Assembly (NCBI RefSeq): GCF_900000175.1
Contig: NZ_CWGJ01000027.1
Location: 1 to 64,000 of the forward strand
DNA: 64,000 nucleotides
Direction: 5' to 3'
From: Estrella lausannensis
GTDB taxonomy: Bacteria > Chlamydiota > Chlamydiia > Chlamydiales > Criblamydiaceae
Shown piece after piece: positions 53,911 to 61,896 of this stretch. The translations under genes were made by a program, and so were the position numbers. A model generated the notes under the pieces. The model made no database searches. It saw nothing but the letters and a program-made list of their open reading frames with translations, and was not told the DNA's origin. The first letter of the stretch is position 1; each line of letters opens with the position of its first letter.

Positions 53911-54162
53911 TCAGAGTTTAGTGTCCAGGATCACTTCTATATAGGGGGCTTGTCTTGCCATCGGATCTTTGCGCAGCACGACTTTAAAGGGAATTGAGAT
54001 CGTTCCTTTGTCTTTAAGATCCTGGAGCTCTTCGTAAATTTCCTTTTTCAACTGGTCGTCGGCTTGTTTTCCCTTGTGCTTGGAGAGTATCTTTTCGATT
54101 TGGGCGTGCTCTCTCTCTCTTAGGATCTCATAACCGTAAAAAGGATGTTCTTCTTCTGTCAT
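53911..54162 (-). CDS. Small acidic/basic protein of unknown function
   Basis: This 83-residue frame has a natural-looking sequence (FYGYEILREREHAQIEKILS, then IPFKVVLRKDPMARQAPYIE), mixed charge and no membrane segment. I do not recognise a family. It lies upstream of rpsO. Its ATG overlaps the stop of an upstream open frame (ATGA), which may be chance or a decayed partner. Confidence 0.65.
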   Translation of the reverse strand: MTEEEHPFYGYEILREREHAQIEKILSKHKGKQADDQLKKEIYEELQDLKDKGTISIPFKVVLRKDPMARQAPYIEVILDTKL

Positions 54163-54374
54163 GCGAACTCCGCTCGATAAGGATAGGAAAAGTCAAAGCA
54201 CTCCGGGAGCTTCAGAGATGGATTTGGCTGAATCGTTCCGCGGACTTTTTCAAGAGGGGATTTGCAAAATCTTCCGAAGAAATGGGGGCCGCTCCAGGCT
54301 GCTTGAGCGCTGAAATCGACCGATCGGATTTTCTGCACATCCTCCAAGCTTGCGTGCTTGATTTTTCTTTCATA
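54159..54374 (-). pseudogene. Possible gene remnant upstream of the 83-residue gene
   Basis: A minus-strand frame encodes a protein-like sequence (YERKIKHASLEDVQKIRSVD, then WSGPHFFGRFCKSPLEKV) ending in TGA that overlaps the next ATG. It has no ATG start and is preceded by an in-frame stop, so the 5' part is missing or lies in another frame. No family is recognised. The rest of 54375-54544 shows no gene. Confidence 0.3.
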
Positions 54375-54544
54375 ATCATGGTAGATTCAAAGCCATTTAT
54401 CACACAAGCCAAAGTGTACATGCCGGTAGAACCTAAAAATGGATTGTAAACGGGGTATTTTCCTTGAGAGGAAAAGCGCCCTTTCCAAAGCCTTCGGTGT
54501 AGCTATTTGTGTCACAACGACTTGTATAACCCCAAGGGATGCCC

Positions 54545-55270
54545 ATGCTGAAAGATACGACCTACCAGGAAAAATTTGTTATTTTGAACGACTGGATTCC
54601 TGTGATCATCGATGAAGTGAAAAAAGACTTAAGACAGGATCATTTGAAGAGAGACATCGGGTTTGCCCGTCAGTTTTTTCCATCGAAAAATCCCAGCAAG
54701 CTGACAATTGATGAGTTGGTGAGCGGCTACGACAAAGCGCTGGCCAAGCCGGAAATCGCCGAGGAACTCGGTGAATTCATCTCTAACCGCTGGCTGCTTA
54801 AAAATACCGATCTCTACTACTTTTTTGAAGAGAATCTTAAAAAGGTGACGACTGACTTTCAAGATCTTAAAGAGTTGGAAAGACCTTTTGCCGATAAATT
54901 GGCAGAAGAGGCCAGCCGTCTTTTCGGATCCGGCAAGGTTTACCTGTTTTCCATTTTGAACTCCGTTGTATTCCCCAAAGAAGTTTTAGAGACCTTGAGA
55001 AAGGATGCAGAGGCAGAGCGCGCCAAGAAAATTGCTAAGGACAGCGAAGATCTTGAGATGAAGACTTGGCAAGATAGAGAGAAAACCTACCAGCTGCAGA
55101 TCGCCCGTCTCGAAGATCGTTATGAAAAGAAAATCTTAGGACTGCAGAAAAAATACCAAATCGACATCGAGACGCTGAAAAAGCAGATCGCCAACTTGCA
55201 GAGAAAGGTTGTAGAGTCCAAGGGAGAGCATGAAGCCGCTGCCGTTTCAGATAAGCCCGCAAAACGCTGA
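54545..55270 (+). CDS. Conserved-looking protein with C-terminal coiled coil, unknown function
   Basis: This 241-residue protein is not assigned to a family. Residues 1-145 are globular and mostly helical (QEKFVILNDWIPVIIDEVKK, KSNP-type loop then LTIDELVSGYDKAL). From about 155 to 228 a charged coiled coil follows (QLQIARLEDRYEKKILGLQK). ATG 54545 has AAGGG at a 6-nt spacing; ATG 54539 is alternative. It overlaps tadA by 41 nt, so the two are co-expressed. Confidence 0.78.
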   Translation: MLKDTTYQEKFVILNDWIPVIIDEVKKDLRQDHLKRDIGFARQFFPSKNPSKLTIDELVSGYDKALAKPEIAEELGEFISNRWLLKNTDLYYFFEENLKKVTTDFQDLKELERPFADKLAEEASRLFGSGKVYLFSILNSVVFPKEVLETLRKDAEAERAKKIAKDSEDLEMKTWQDREKTYQLQIARLEDRYEKKILGLQKKYQIDIETLKKQIANLQRKVVESKGEHEAAAVSDKPAKR

Positions 55271-55748
55271 CGAAATTTTTATGCTGGAAGCCCTTAAGGA
55301 AGCCTGGAAAGGCTTCCAAAAGGGCGAGGTACCCGTAGGAGCTGTCGTCGTCAAAAACGGCAAAGTGATTGCGAGGTCGCATAACCAAGTCGAAATGCTG
55401 AAAGACGCGACGGCGCATGCCGAGATGCTGTGCATTACAGTCGCTGAAGCGCATGAAGAGAACTGGCGTCTGAAAGGCGCCACTCTCTACGCGACGCTTG
55501 AGCCATGCAGCATGTGCGCCGGTGCCCTTCTTCTTTCCCGGGTTGATCGTCTTGTCTACGGGGCGCCCGACATCCGTCATGGTGCGTGCGGAAGCTGGGT
55601 CGATCTCTTTGAGAAGCCGCATCCCACTCATTCCATCGAAATTGTCAGAGGAATTCTTCAGGAAGAGAGCGCTACTCTGATGCGCGATTTTTTTAAAAAA
55701 CGAAGGCTCGAAAACGAAGGTGCGATCAATGGGTCTGAACCAGCCTGA
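55230..55748 (+). CDS. tadA: tRNA-specific adenosine deaminase
   Basis: TadA converts A34 to inosine in tRNA-Arg. The 172-residue chain has the zinc-deaminase motifs TAHAEMLCI (catalytic Glu, Zn-His) and LEPCSMCAGALLLSRV (two Zn-Cys). Length fits the family. In Chlamydia tadA lies close to pnp-rpsO, matching the position here. The start codon is inside the upstream gene. Confidence 0.94.
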   Translation: MKPLPFQISPQNADEIFMLEALKEAWKGFQKGEVPVGAVVVKNGKVIARSHNQVEMLKDATAHAEMLCITVAEAHEENWRLKGATLYATLEPCSMCAGALLLSRVDRLVYGAPDIRHGACGSWVDLFEKPHPTHSIEIVRGILQEESATLMRDFFKKRRLENEGAINGSEPA

Positions 55749-56040
55749 CGATAAAATCAGTTGGCGTCTTGTCGAAAAAACGATTCAGGAAGTTATTCAG
55801 GATCAGGAGAATAAACTCTTCGCTGCCGGGAAGCGCTTTGTGCCCCATCTGACGAAAGAGGATCTTCTGCAGCCCAATGATTTTGAAGAGCTCGAAACCA
55901 ACCCCTATTTCCGCTACGAAGAGGGGGTTTTATGCGGTCTTTTGACGATCCAGATGGCGATGCAGGCTCTTCGGCAGGAGAGATTGCACAGGAAGAGCGC
56001 TGAATATTCCGTCTCGCCGTCTTCTTCCTCCGATGCATGA
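55729..56040 (+). CDS. Small protein of unknown function downstream of tadA
   Basis: This 103-residue helical protein (ISWRLVEKTIQEVIQDQENK, FRYEEGVLCGLLTIQMAMQA) ends in a Ser-rich tail. ATG 55729 has GAAGGTG upstream at a suitable distance and overlaps the end of tadA by 20 nt. It probably occupies the place of the small chlamydial hypothetical after tadA, but identity was not established. Confidence 0.75.
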   Translation: MGLNQPDDKISWRLVEKTIQEVIQDQENKLFAAGKRFVPHLTKEDLLQPNDFEELETNPYFRYEEGVLCGLLTIQMAMQALRQERLHRKSAEYSVSPSSSSDA

Positions 56041-56062
56041 CCCGATAAAGGCATTGGCCTTT

Positions 56063-56095
56063 GTACCGAAAGTGTTTCCAAAATTGGGTTTTTGA
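56063..56095. repeat. Family 1 end fragment
   Basis: TACCGAAAGTGTTTCCAAAA followed by TTGGGTTTTTGAC matches the left arm of family 1. The right arm is absent. It lies between convergent genes. Confidence 0.6.
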
Positions 56096-56101
56096 CTGTC
56101 G

Positions 56102-56812
56102 CTAGATTCGGGGGGATATCCCGGATTCAAAAAATTGAAGCGCTTTTTTCAAGCTGGTGTGGAATTCATAGAGCGCCTGATTGAACAGTTTTTCTTTCTC
56201 TTCTGCGCGAAGAGTTGCCGACTGATAGATGCGTTCAAGGAGAAGCAGGGTGTCTTCCTGCCTGTCCTCTATAGTCTCAATCACATCTTCCAAAAGAAAT
56301 TTCCATGAAGTCTTAGCATCGTCGATTTCGGCGTGCTCAATGGCTCTTTGATAACGAAGGTAGAATACTTTACGCATGTAGAGGCGCTTGGCTCTGTGCT
56401 TGGCATTTTTTGCAAAGCCAAGGGCGATCTCGCGGTGAGGCTGCATTTTGGCAGCGAAGAAAAATGCTAAAGTCGCCAAAGTGGCCGAAAGTCCGGCAAT
56501 GAAGATTTTGGTTCCTAAGGTAGCGGCTATCAGGTGGTCGGCGATAAAATTGTAAGAGGTCGAGCAGATGTATATGCCGAGAAAGCTGATGAGGATTCCC
56601 AGAATAAAAAAGATCGTTTTATAGAGGACAACGATTCCTTTTTTCAGCGTGTAAGGATGGTGGCTGAAAGAGGTACGGTTAGCCTCCAAAAGTTGCTTGA
56701 AAAGTTGGAGATCGTGGCTCAATTGCTTCTGCTCATGGGCTTTGAAATTCTCCAACTCCTCGAAAGCTGCTGTAGGAGAATCAAATGGTTTGACTTTTAC
56801 TTTCATACACAT
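56102..56812 (-). CDS. Two-TM protein resembling an inclusion-membrane (Inc-type) protein
   Basis: This 236-residue protein has two closely spaced hydrophobic segments (about 62-85 and 98-120) separated by a short loop, flanked by a helical N-terminal part and a charged, helical C-terminal half of about 110 residues. This bilobed hydrophobic pattern is typical of chlamydial Inc proteins secreted by type III secretion. No sequence family is recognised. No Shine-Dalgarno is visible; a second ATG at 56806 is possible. Inc identity is an inference from topology only. Confidence 0.72.
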   Translation of the reverse strand: MCMKVKVKPFDSPTAAFEELENFKAHEQKQLSHDLQLFKQLLEANRTSFSHHPYTLKKGIVVLYKTIFFILGILISFLGIYICSTSYNFIADHLIAATLGTKIFIAGLSATLATLAFFFAAKMQPHREIALGFAKNAKHRAKRLYMRKVFYLRYQRAIEHAEIDDAKTSWKFLLEDVIETIEDRQEDTLLLLERIYQSATLRAEEKEKLFNQALYEFHTSLKKALQFFESGISPRI

Positions 56813-57122
56813 TTAATTGTTTGTTTTGTAAATATCTTAAACTTTGTATTAATTAAAGTCAATCAATCTTAACCAATAATTAAAAATCGCTGTAAGTAAT
56901 TAATATAAATTTAGAGGGTGCAGGCTGGGATTTAGCCACGAGAGCACAAGCGCTTCAGCAAGCCTAAAGTGCGGGGAGTTGATACGACGTATGGTGGAAT
57001 TGGGGAGTTTGGCGGTGCGAAATCTCCTAAGATTGCAAGTCGCCTCATGGTTTTAAAATTGGGCGACTCACAATTTTTTGAAAACCGGATTTTGAGACAC
57101 CTTCGGTGTCATTCGGCTTTTT
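56813..57122. repeat. Spacer containing a diverged family 1 repeat (about 56997-57110)
   Basis: The right arm AACCGGATTTTGAGACACC with TTCGGTGTC is clear. Inner arms ATTGCAAGTCGCC / GGGCGACTCACAAT correspond to the central palindrome of the copy at 48878. The left arm is poorly preserved. The AT-rich part at 56813-56920 is probably the promoter of the two-TM gene. No gene is seen. Confidence 0.6.
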
Positions 57123-58019
57123 TTAGCGAGGCTGGTTTTTTTGCCTGGAAATTCTTTGCATCCGTTTTCGCTCCCGGGCGGTGAGGGACCCCTCGCCGAA
57201 TTTGGAAATCTTTTCGAGCATATCATCCATGAACTCCTCATCGGTATCTTCCCTAAAGGAGCGGATGTCGATGATTTTGGAGCCGCTCTTTTTGCGGAAA
57301 TAGAGCTTTGCTCTGGCTAAAAAGATCAGGAGGTTATCTTCGGCCGATTTGATCAGCCGCCAAGGGCTTTTAAGATGCCAGGAGGTCAATGCGAAGAGCC
57401 ACCCTGTCATCGCTCCGCACGCATTGAAGGCAAATAGAGGAAAGTCGAGTGCCGAAAGGGGAGGAATGAGCGTGAACAGCAGAACGATCAAGGTCAGCCA
57501 CTTTGCCTTGATCGAGAGAGGGAACATGAGAAAGAGACGCCCCTCGCCGTTTAATGCTGTCCAGGCCACCAAGATAGCAAGGACCTGAGGTGTGCAGCCG
57601 GTCAGGATCGCACTCGTGTGATTAAGGTAAGCGAAAGCCGCTCCGCCGATGCCTCCTAAGAGGGTGGAGTAGAGGTAGAGTTTGACGAACGCTCTAGTCC
57701 CCATTCTTTCCACAATATTGGTTCCCATGATCCACATGACATAAAGATGGATCGCTAGGGTGATCATGTAGAAAAACGTGACTCCTTCGCCCGGGGTTCC
57801 GTAAGTAAGTGGATAGGTGACGAGCTGAAAAAGAAATCCTTGGAAGAGGTAGGAGGTGTTCAGTGCAAGAAAAGTTTGCGGGCCGGGAAGGGCGAAGACA
57901 GCATTGACGAACACTTCCGCAAGCGACGAGAAGAGGGCCGACAGTGCGGTGATCAGTATCAATCTTTTGATCACAAGGGGAGTATCGGCAGGTCCTGGAT
58001 GTTGATAGTCTCTGTTCAT
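57123..58019 (-). CDS. Rhomboid-fold membrane protein lacking catalytic residues
   Basis: This 298-residue protein has about six TM segments in the first 215 residues in rhomboid arrangement, including FLFQLVTYPLTYGTPGEGVT and WIMGTNIVERMGTRAFVKLY, which match the rhomboid L1 and TM regions. The catalytic GxSG serine motif position reads LTGCTPQVLAIL and the catalytic His helix reads FNACGAMTGWLF, so both residues of the dyad seem absent. It is followed by a charged cytosolic tail (about 225-298). It could be a pseudoprotease that binds membrane proteins. Confidence 0.8.
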   Translation of the reverse strand: MNRDYQHPGPADTPLVIKRLILITALSALFSSLAEVFVNAVFALPGPQTFLALNTSYLFQGFLFQLVTYPLTYGTPGEGVTFFYMITLAIHLYVMWIMGTNIVERMGTRAFVKLYLYSTLLGGIGGAAFAYLNHTSAILTGCTPQVLAILVAWTALNGEGRLFLMFPLSIKAKWLTLIVLLFTLIPPLSALDFPLFAFNACGAMTGWLFALTSWHLKSPWRLIKSAEDNLLIFLARAKLYFRKKSGSKIIDIRSFREDTDEEFMDDMLEKISKFGEGSLTARERKRMQRISRQKNQPR

Positions 58020-58049
58020 GGGCCTTCGAAGTTAAGCAAATGGATGATT

Positions 58050-58098
58050 TATACCGAAAGTGTCTCAAAATCCCGAATTTTGAGACACTTTCGGTATA
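58050..58098. repeat. Family 1 palindromic repeat, minimal perfect copy
   Basis: A perfect palindrome with 22-bp arms: TATACCGAAAGTGTCTCAAA plus AT, four-base centre CCCG plus A, then the exact reverse complement. It shows the consensus end of family 1. Confidence 0.93.
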
Positions 58099-58117
58099 AG
58101 TCTGGTTTCGGTATATG

Positions 58118-58282
58118 TATACCGAAACAACTTGAAGAATTGGTCTTTGGCTTCGTCCGGTCTACTTAAGAATTTTCGTTCTCACTCGCGCCTTGCCTCT
58201 CGGCAATGGTCGCTCGCTCTGGACAAAAATTTCTTAAGGCCCTCCTGGCCAAATTTCCAATTCTTCAAGTTGTTTCGGTATA
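58118..58282. repeat. 164-165-bp MITE-like palindromic element, copy 2
   Basis: It is nearly identical to 48232-48395 (a handful of substitutions and one extra T). The ends are TATACCGAAACAACTTGAAG and CTTCAAGTTGTTTCGGTATA, which are perfectly complementary. It sits just upstream of the glycosyltransferase gene and only 19 bp from a family 1 copy. Confidence 0.92.
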
Positions 58283-58356
58283 CCCCTTTGACTTTAACCA
58301 GTATTAGTCACCTTTTCCCGGATTGCAAGGTCTTTTTACTTGCCCATGCCGGATGG

Positions 58357-59259
58357 ATGGAATGGAATTTTTCATTGATGACAAAGCAACAGCTCGATCT
58401 GACGACTGCGGAGATTGCTGCCGATAAGCTTAAAGATCCGCTCCCTTATGTGCTTTTTGAGGAAGAGGGGTATTTCAACGATTATGAATACCCTAAGGTG
58501 ACGATTGTCGTCCCTACCTATAACTGCGCGCAGATCATCTCTCTGACGCTGGAGACCATTTTGGACCAGCAGTACCCTGATTTCGAGGTGGCGATCATCG
58601 ATGGCGGGTCGCAGGACCGCACTCTTGAGGTCATTAAAAGTTTCCGTGACGATCGCATTCGGCTATACTCCGTGACCGGTTTTCACCGCTATGAGATGCT
58701 GAACCGGGGTATTACAAGAGCGCTCGGTCAGTACATCGCCTTTTTGTTTCCTGGTGACTACTACGTATGGCGCCATACTCTGAAGCTGATGATGACCAAG
58801 GCGCTTGAGCTGAACAGTCCCGACTTGATCTACTGCGGGGCGATTTTACGCGATGGGCGAGGCGATCTAAAAAATTTGTACCGCCCTCTGACGCAAGATT
58901 TACTGCGGATGGGGCAGCAGCCCACCACTTTGCAGTCCTGCTTTTTCAAGAAGGAAATGTTCAAAAAGATTGGAAAATTCGACACCGGCTTAAAGCTGCG
59001 GGGAGGGTTTGACTTGCTTTGCCGCTTCATGCAGGCAAGCGACCTGCGGTTTGGCTCCGTGCATCGAATCTTGACCGATTATGACTTACGGATCGTCACA
59101 AAAGAAATGGTCGTCACCCATTTTTTCGAATCGATGCGGATCGTCTACAGGTATTTTGGGCTGAGGGCTACCTTGCGCTGGCTTAAGCATCAAAAAGACA
59201 TTTCCCGCCTTTTCAAGCTGTGGTTCTCCAGGTTGAAAGTCTCCTTTCTCGGCCGTTAA
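58357..59259 (+). CDS. Family 2-type glycosyltransferase
   Basis: This protein of about 300 residues has a GT-A domain: VTIVVPTYNCAQIISLTLET, then FEVAIIDGGSQDRTLEVIKS and AFLFPGDYYVWRHTLKLM (metal-binding region normally DxD, here PGDYY). It transfers a sugar to an unknown acceptor, perhaps a surface glycan. The open frame extends upstream to 58132, but that part is encoded by the inserted repeat. ATG 58357 is preferred; ATG 58378 is an alternative. No neighbouring glycan genes are seen. Confidence 0.82.
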   Translation: MEWNFSLMTKQQLDLTTAEIAADKLKDPLPYVLFEEEGYFNDYEYPKVTIVVPTYNCAQIISLTLETILDQQYPDFEVAIIDGGSQDRTLEVIKSFRDDRIRLYSVTGFHRYEMLNRGITRALGQYIAFLFPGDYYVWRHTLKLMMTKALELNSPDLIYCGAILRDGRGDLKNLYRPLTQDLLRMGQQPTTLQSCFFKKEMFKKIGKFDTGLKLRGGFDLLCRFMQASDLRFGSVHRILTDYDLRIVTKEMVVTHFFESMRIVYRYFGLRATLRWLKHQKDISRLFKLWFSRLKVSFLGR

Positions 59260-59277
59260 GGGGCTCTTGGCAAGAGC

Positions 59278-59664
59278 ACACTCACTCCTCTTTGGGCGCT
59301 TTTCGTGGATCCATTACTGTCTTGGCGCCCGCCAGATCAAATGAAATCCCTCACAAAGACCTTAACGAAAGCGCCTTTCCTTCCATTGCTTTCGGGGTAA
59401 ATGGCGGAGTTGTTTTGAAACAGCTCCACCTTCTTCCGGCAGAAACGGTCTCTTTTCTATAAGCCATTGCACTAGTCTTGAATTAGCTCCGCCAAATCGG
59501 CATTCGACAGTCACCCTCATCGCTTTCTGTGGGATGCACGTAGCGCATTACTCCACGGCCGCAGGCATCAAGAAAAAAACACGCGAACCGGATCTCTACT
59601 TTGCACTGAGTGAAGAGGTTGTCAGAGCCCCATCGGGTGGTTTTAACTTTTCGGTCTCTCTGTA
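59278..59664. repeat. Direct repeat, copy 1
   Basis: About 390 bp, paired with 59784-60180. The inner ~160 bp (around 59423-59579, from CTTCCGGCAGAAACGGTCTC to AAAAAAACACGCGAACCG) is identical in both copies, whereas the flanks differ by scattered substitutions and small indels. No intact gene is present; frames on both strands are interrupted. Confidence 0.88.
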
Positions 59665-59783
59665 AAGGGATTATTTAGCATGCAAAATTTGGACTTGTTG
59701 CTGAATCCGAATTAGAACGCTCCTCATTTAGACAGGATTACTAACTTGCAAGTTTCTGTGCTTTTACTTTCGTGGCGATAGCA

Positions 59784-60180
59784 TATTCATTCCTCTTTGG
59801 TGATTATCTTGGATCCATTACTGCCTTGGCATCCGCTAGTTTGCCAAATCAAATGAAATCCCTCTTAAAGATCTTAAAGAAAGCTTCTTTCATTCCACTG
59901 CTTTCAGGGATAAATGGCGGAGTTGTTCTGATACCCCACCCCAACCTCTTCCGGCAGAAACGGTCTCTTTTCTATAAGCCATTGCACTAGTCTTGAATTA
60001 GCTCCGCCAAATCGGCATTCGACAGTCACCCTCATCGCTTTCTGTGGGATGCACGTAGCGCATTACTCCACGGCCGCAGGCATCAAGAAAAAAACACGCG
60101 AACCGAATCTCTATTTTGCAGTGAGTGAAGAGGTTGTCAGAGTACCATCGGCTGGTTTTAACTTTTCGGTCTCTCTGTAG
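59784..60180. repeat. Direct repeat, copy 2
   Basis: The second copy of the unit at 59278-59664, in the same orientation, about 120 bp further on. Frames of about 70 codons on each strand have no recognisable family. It may be a duplicated relic of a gene or mobile element. Confidence 0.88.
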
Positions 60181-60576
60181 AAGGAGAGCATTTTGCTTGA
60201 CCATGAAATAGTTGACCGGGAGTTACATCCTATTTCCCGGCGATTTAGGAAATTTTACTTACCGGATAGGTAGGTTTCCCGGATGATTTGACGCCTCTTC
60301 TCAAGAGCCGATCGCCTTCTTCTTTCTGCCGGGGATTAAGTTTAAATTCAGTCAACCGCTTAAGTCTTACTTCTATGTCTTCTACGTCTTCGGAGCAAGT
60401 CAGGTGGTGTTCTAAACGAGGAGCGCTTCGTCTCTCACTTCTTGCAGGAATATTTACGTAGCAAAGTCGATAATAAATCTGCTCGTCTTTAAATAAAATT
60501 ATTTAATTGAAAATGTGATCGCCTTGTTAAAATAAAATTATAACTTTGTTTTGTTTAGTTAATCTGAGGTGCGGGT
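60181..60576. other. AT-rich spacer before the tandem paralogues
   Basis: About 400 bp with no supported gene. The last 60 bp (ACTTTGTTTTGTTTAGTTAA, then TCTGAGGTGCGGGT) recur before the second paralogue at 61861-61896 and probably hold the shared promoter and RBS. Confidence 0.5.
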
Positions 60577-61849
60577 ATGTTGAATCCTGTAATTAAAAAT
60601 CAGTATTACAATCAATTAAGTGAAGTAAGTGGTGTGCAAGTTCCAAGTACCTCCGCTGTACATGGTGAGTTAACCACAGTTAATAGGAAAATTGATAATA
60701 TTTTAAAAGAATTAGGTGATTTTAAAACTCCGGTTGATGAAAGGGAGTTATATAAAAAGCTAGAAGAGATAGATAAGAAATTAAAGTGTTTTGATGAATT
60801 ACCTGATAGTAAATTTTCTAGCAATGAAAAGAGGGGTGCGAGAATACACGGCAATATTCATAAATGCGAGGAAATTGTCTCGCAAATAATGAAACAGCTT
60901 GCAGGTGGGGAGGATGTGTCTCAATTAGCTTCGGGGCAACCGGATCTGAACGCAGCGATGCTTGAAAGTAAAATTAAAGAGTTTGAACGAGCTGCCTGAT
61001 ACGCAATTTGCTGAAACTCCAAGGGTGGCTACGAGAATACACAAAAAAGTTAGTGACAGCGAGACACTTGTTTCTACAATAATGAAAGAGCTTGTAAGTG
61101 GACAGGATGCGTCTAAATCAGCTTCGGAGCAACCGGATCTGAACGCAGCGATGCTTGAAAAAAAGACTCTTGAGGCGGCATCTTTGGCGGGTCTGAAAGA
61201 AGACGCTGCACCGCGAATGCAAGAAACAAAGCCCCCTGCGGCTACCCCCCCCTCCTCCTCCTCCTTCCAGGCCGAAGCTTCCGCTGTAACTTCCGACAAA
61301 GCGAAGGTGGAACCTGCTAGACGCGAGGGAAAGAGTTTTCAAGAGGTCTGCAAGAATTACACTGTTCCCCTATCAACAAATCCGTCGACCCCGCCGAATG
61401 GCATCAATGAGCTAGACAGGGTTATGGTCGATGAAAGAGGAAATGAGTATGGAGAGAGAAGAGATCTCTTCACAAATTTCACTAACGCAAAGTTTAACGA
61501 TGGCAGAGACATTTATTCAAATAGCCAAAAGGAGGCTCTTCGTGAGTGTTTTAATAACACAACGTATGTTTCCTGGGAGGAGTTTGACAAGCAACTGGAT
61601 GCGGTGGCGAAGTACATTGACGAGTCAATTCCAGAGGGCAAGGATTATGTCGTTGTTGTCAAAGAGGGTAAAAGCAATAAATGGGTTGCTGAGCTAATGG
61701 GCCCCAAGTTAAAACACCTGCCCTTAGATGCCTTGGAAACCCCAGGTCAAATCAACGAATTTCTGGCTGCCAACCCTTCGGTGCGTAATGTCGTATTTTT
61801 TGACGATGCCGTCTATTCAGGCTCCCAACATATGTGGTTGTCTTGTTAA
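60577..61849 (+). pseudogene. Upstream paralogue of the PRTase-like gene, frameshifted and truncated
   Basis: Frame 1 (60577-60999) encodes an N-terminus matching the downstream gene (MLNPVIKNQYYNQLSEVSG) but ends out of frame in FERAA. A +1 frame (from about 60962 to 61849) continues with a second copy of the N-terminal repeat, a Pro/Ser-rich linker and the PRTase-like region, stopping right after FFDDAVYSGSQ (HMWLSC). The junction at 60968 begins a 200-bp stretch identical to 62095-62294 of the neighbour. The chimera lacks the coiled insert and the whole C-terminal half (about 330 residues). Either two short proteins or a dead gene; dead is more likely. Confidence 0.8.
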
Positions 61850-61896
61850 TATAAAGATATACCTTTGTTTTATTTAATGTAATCTGAGGGGTGGGT

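Noticed and set aside
58132-58356. 75-residue N-terminal extension of the glycosyltransferase
   Set aside because: Most of it is translated from the inserted palindromic element, and the GT-A domain starts well downstream.
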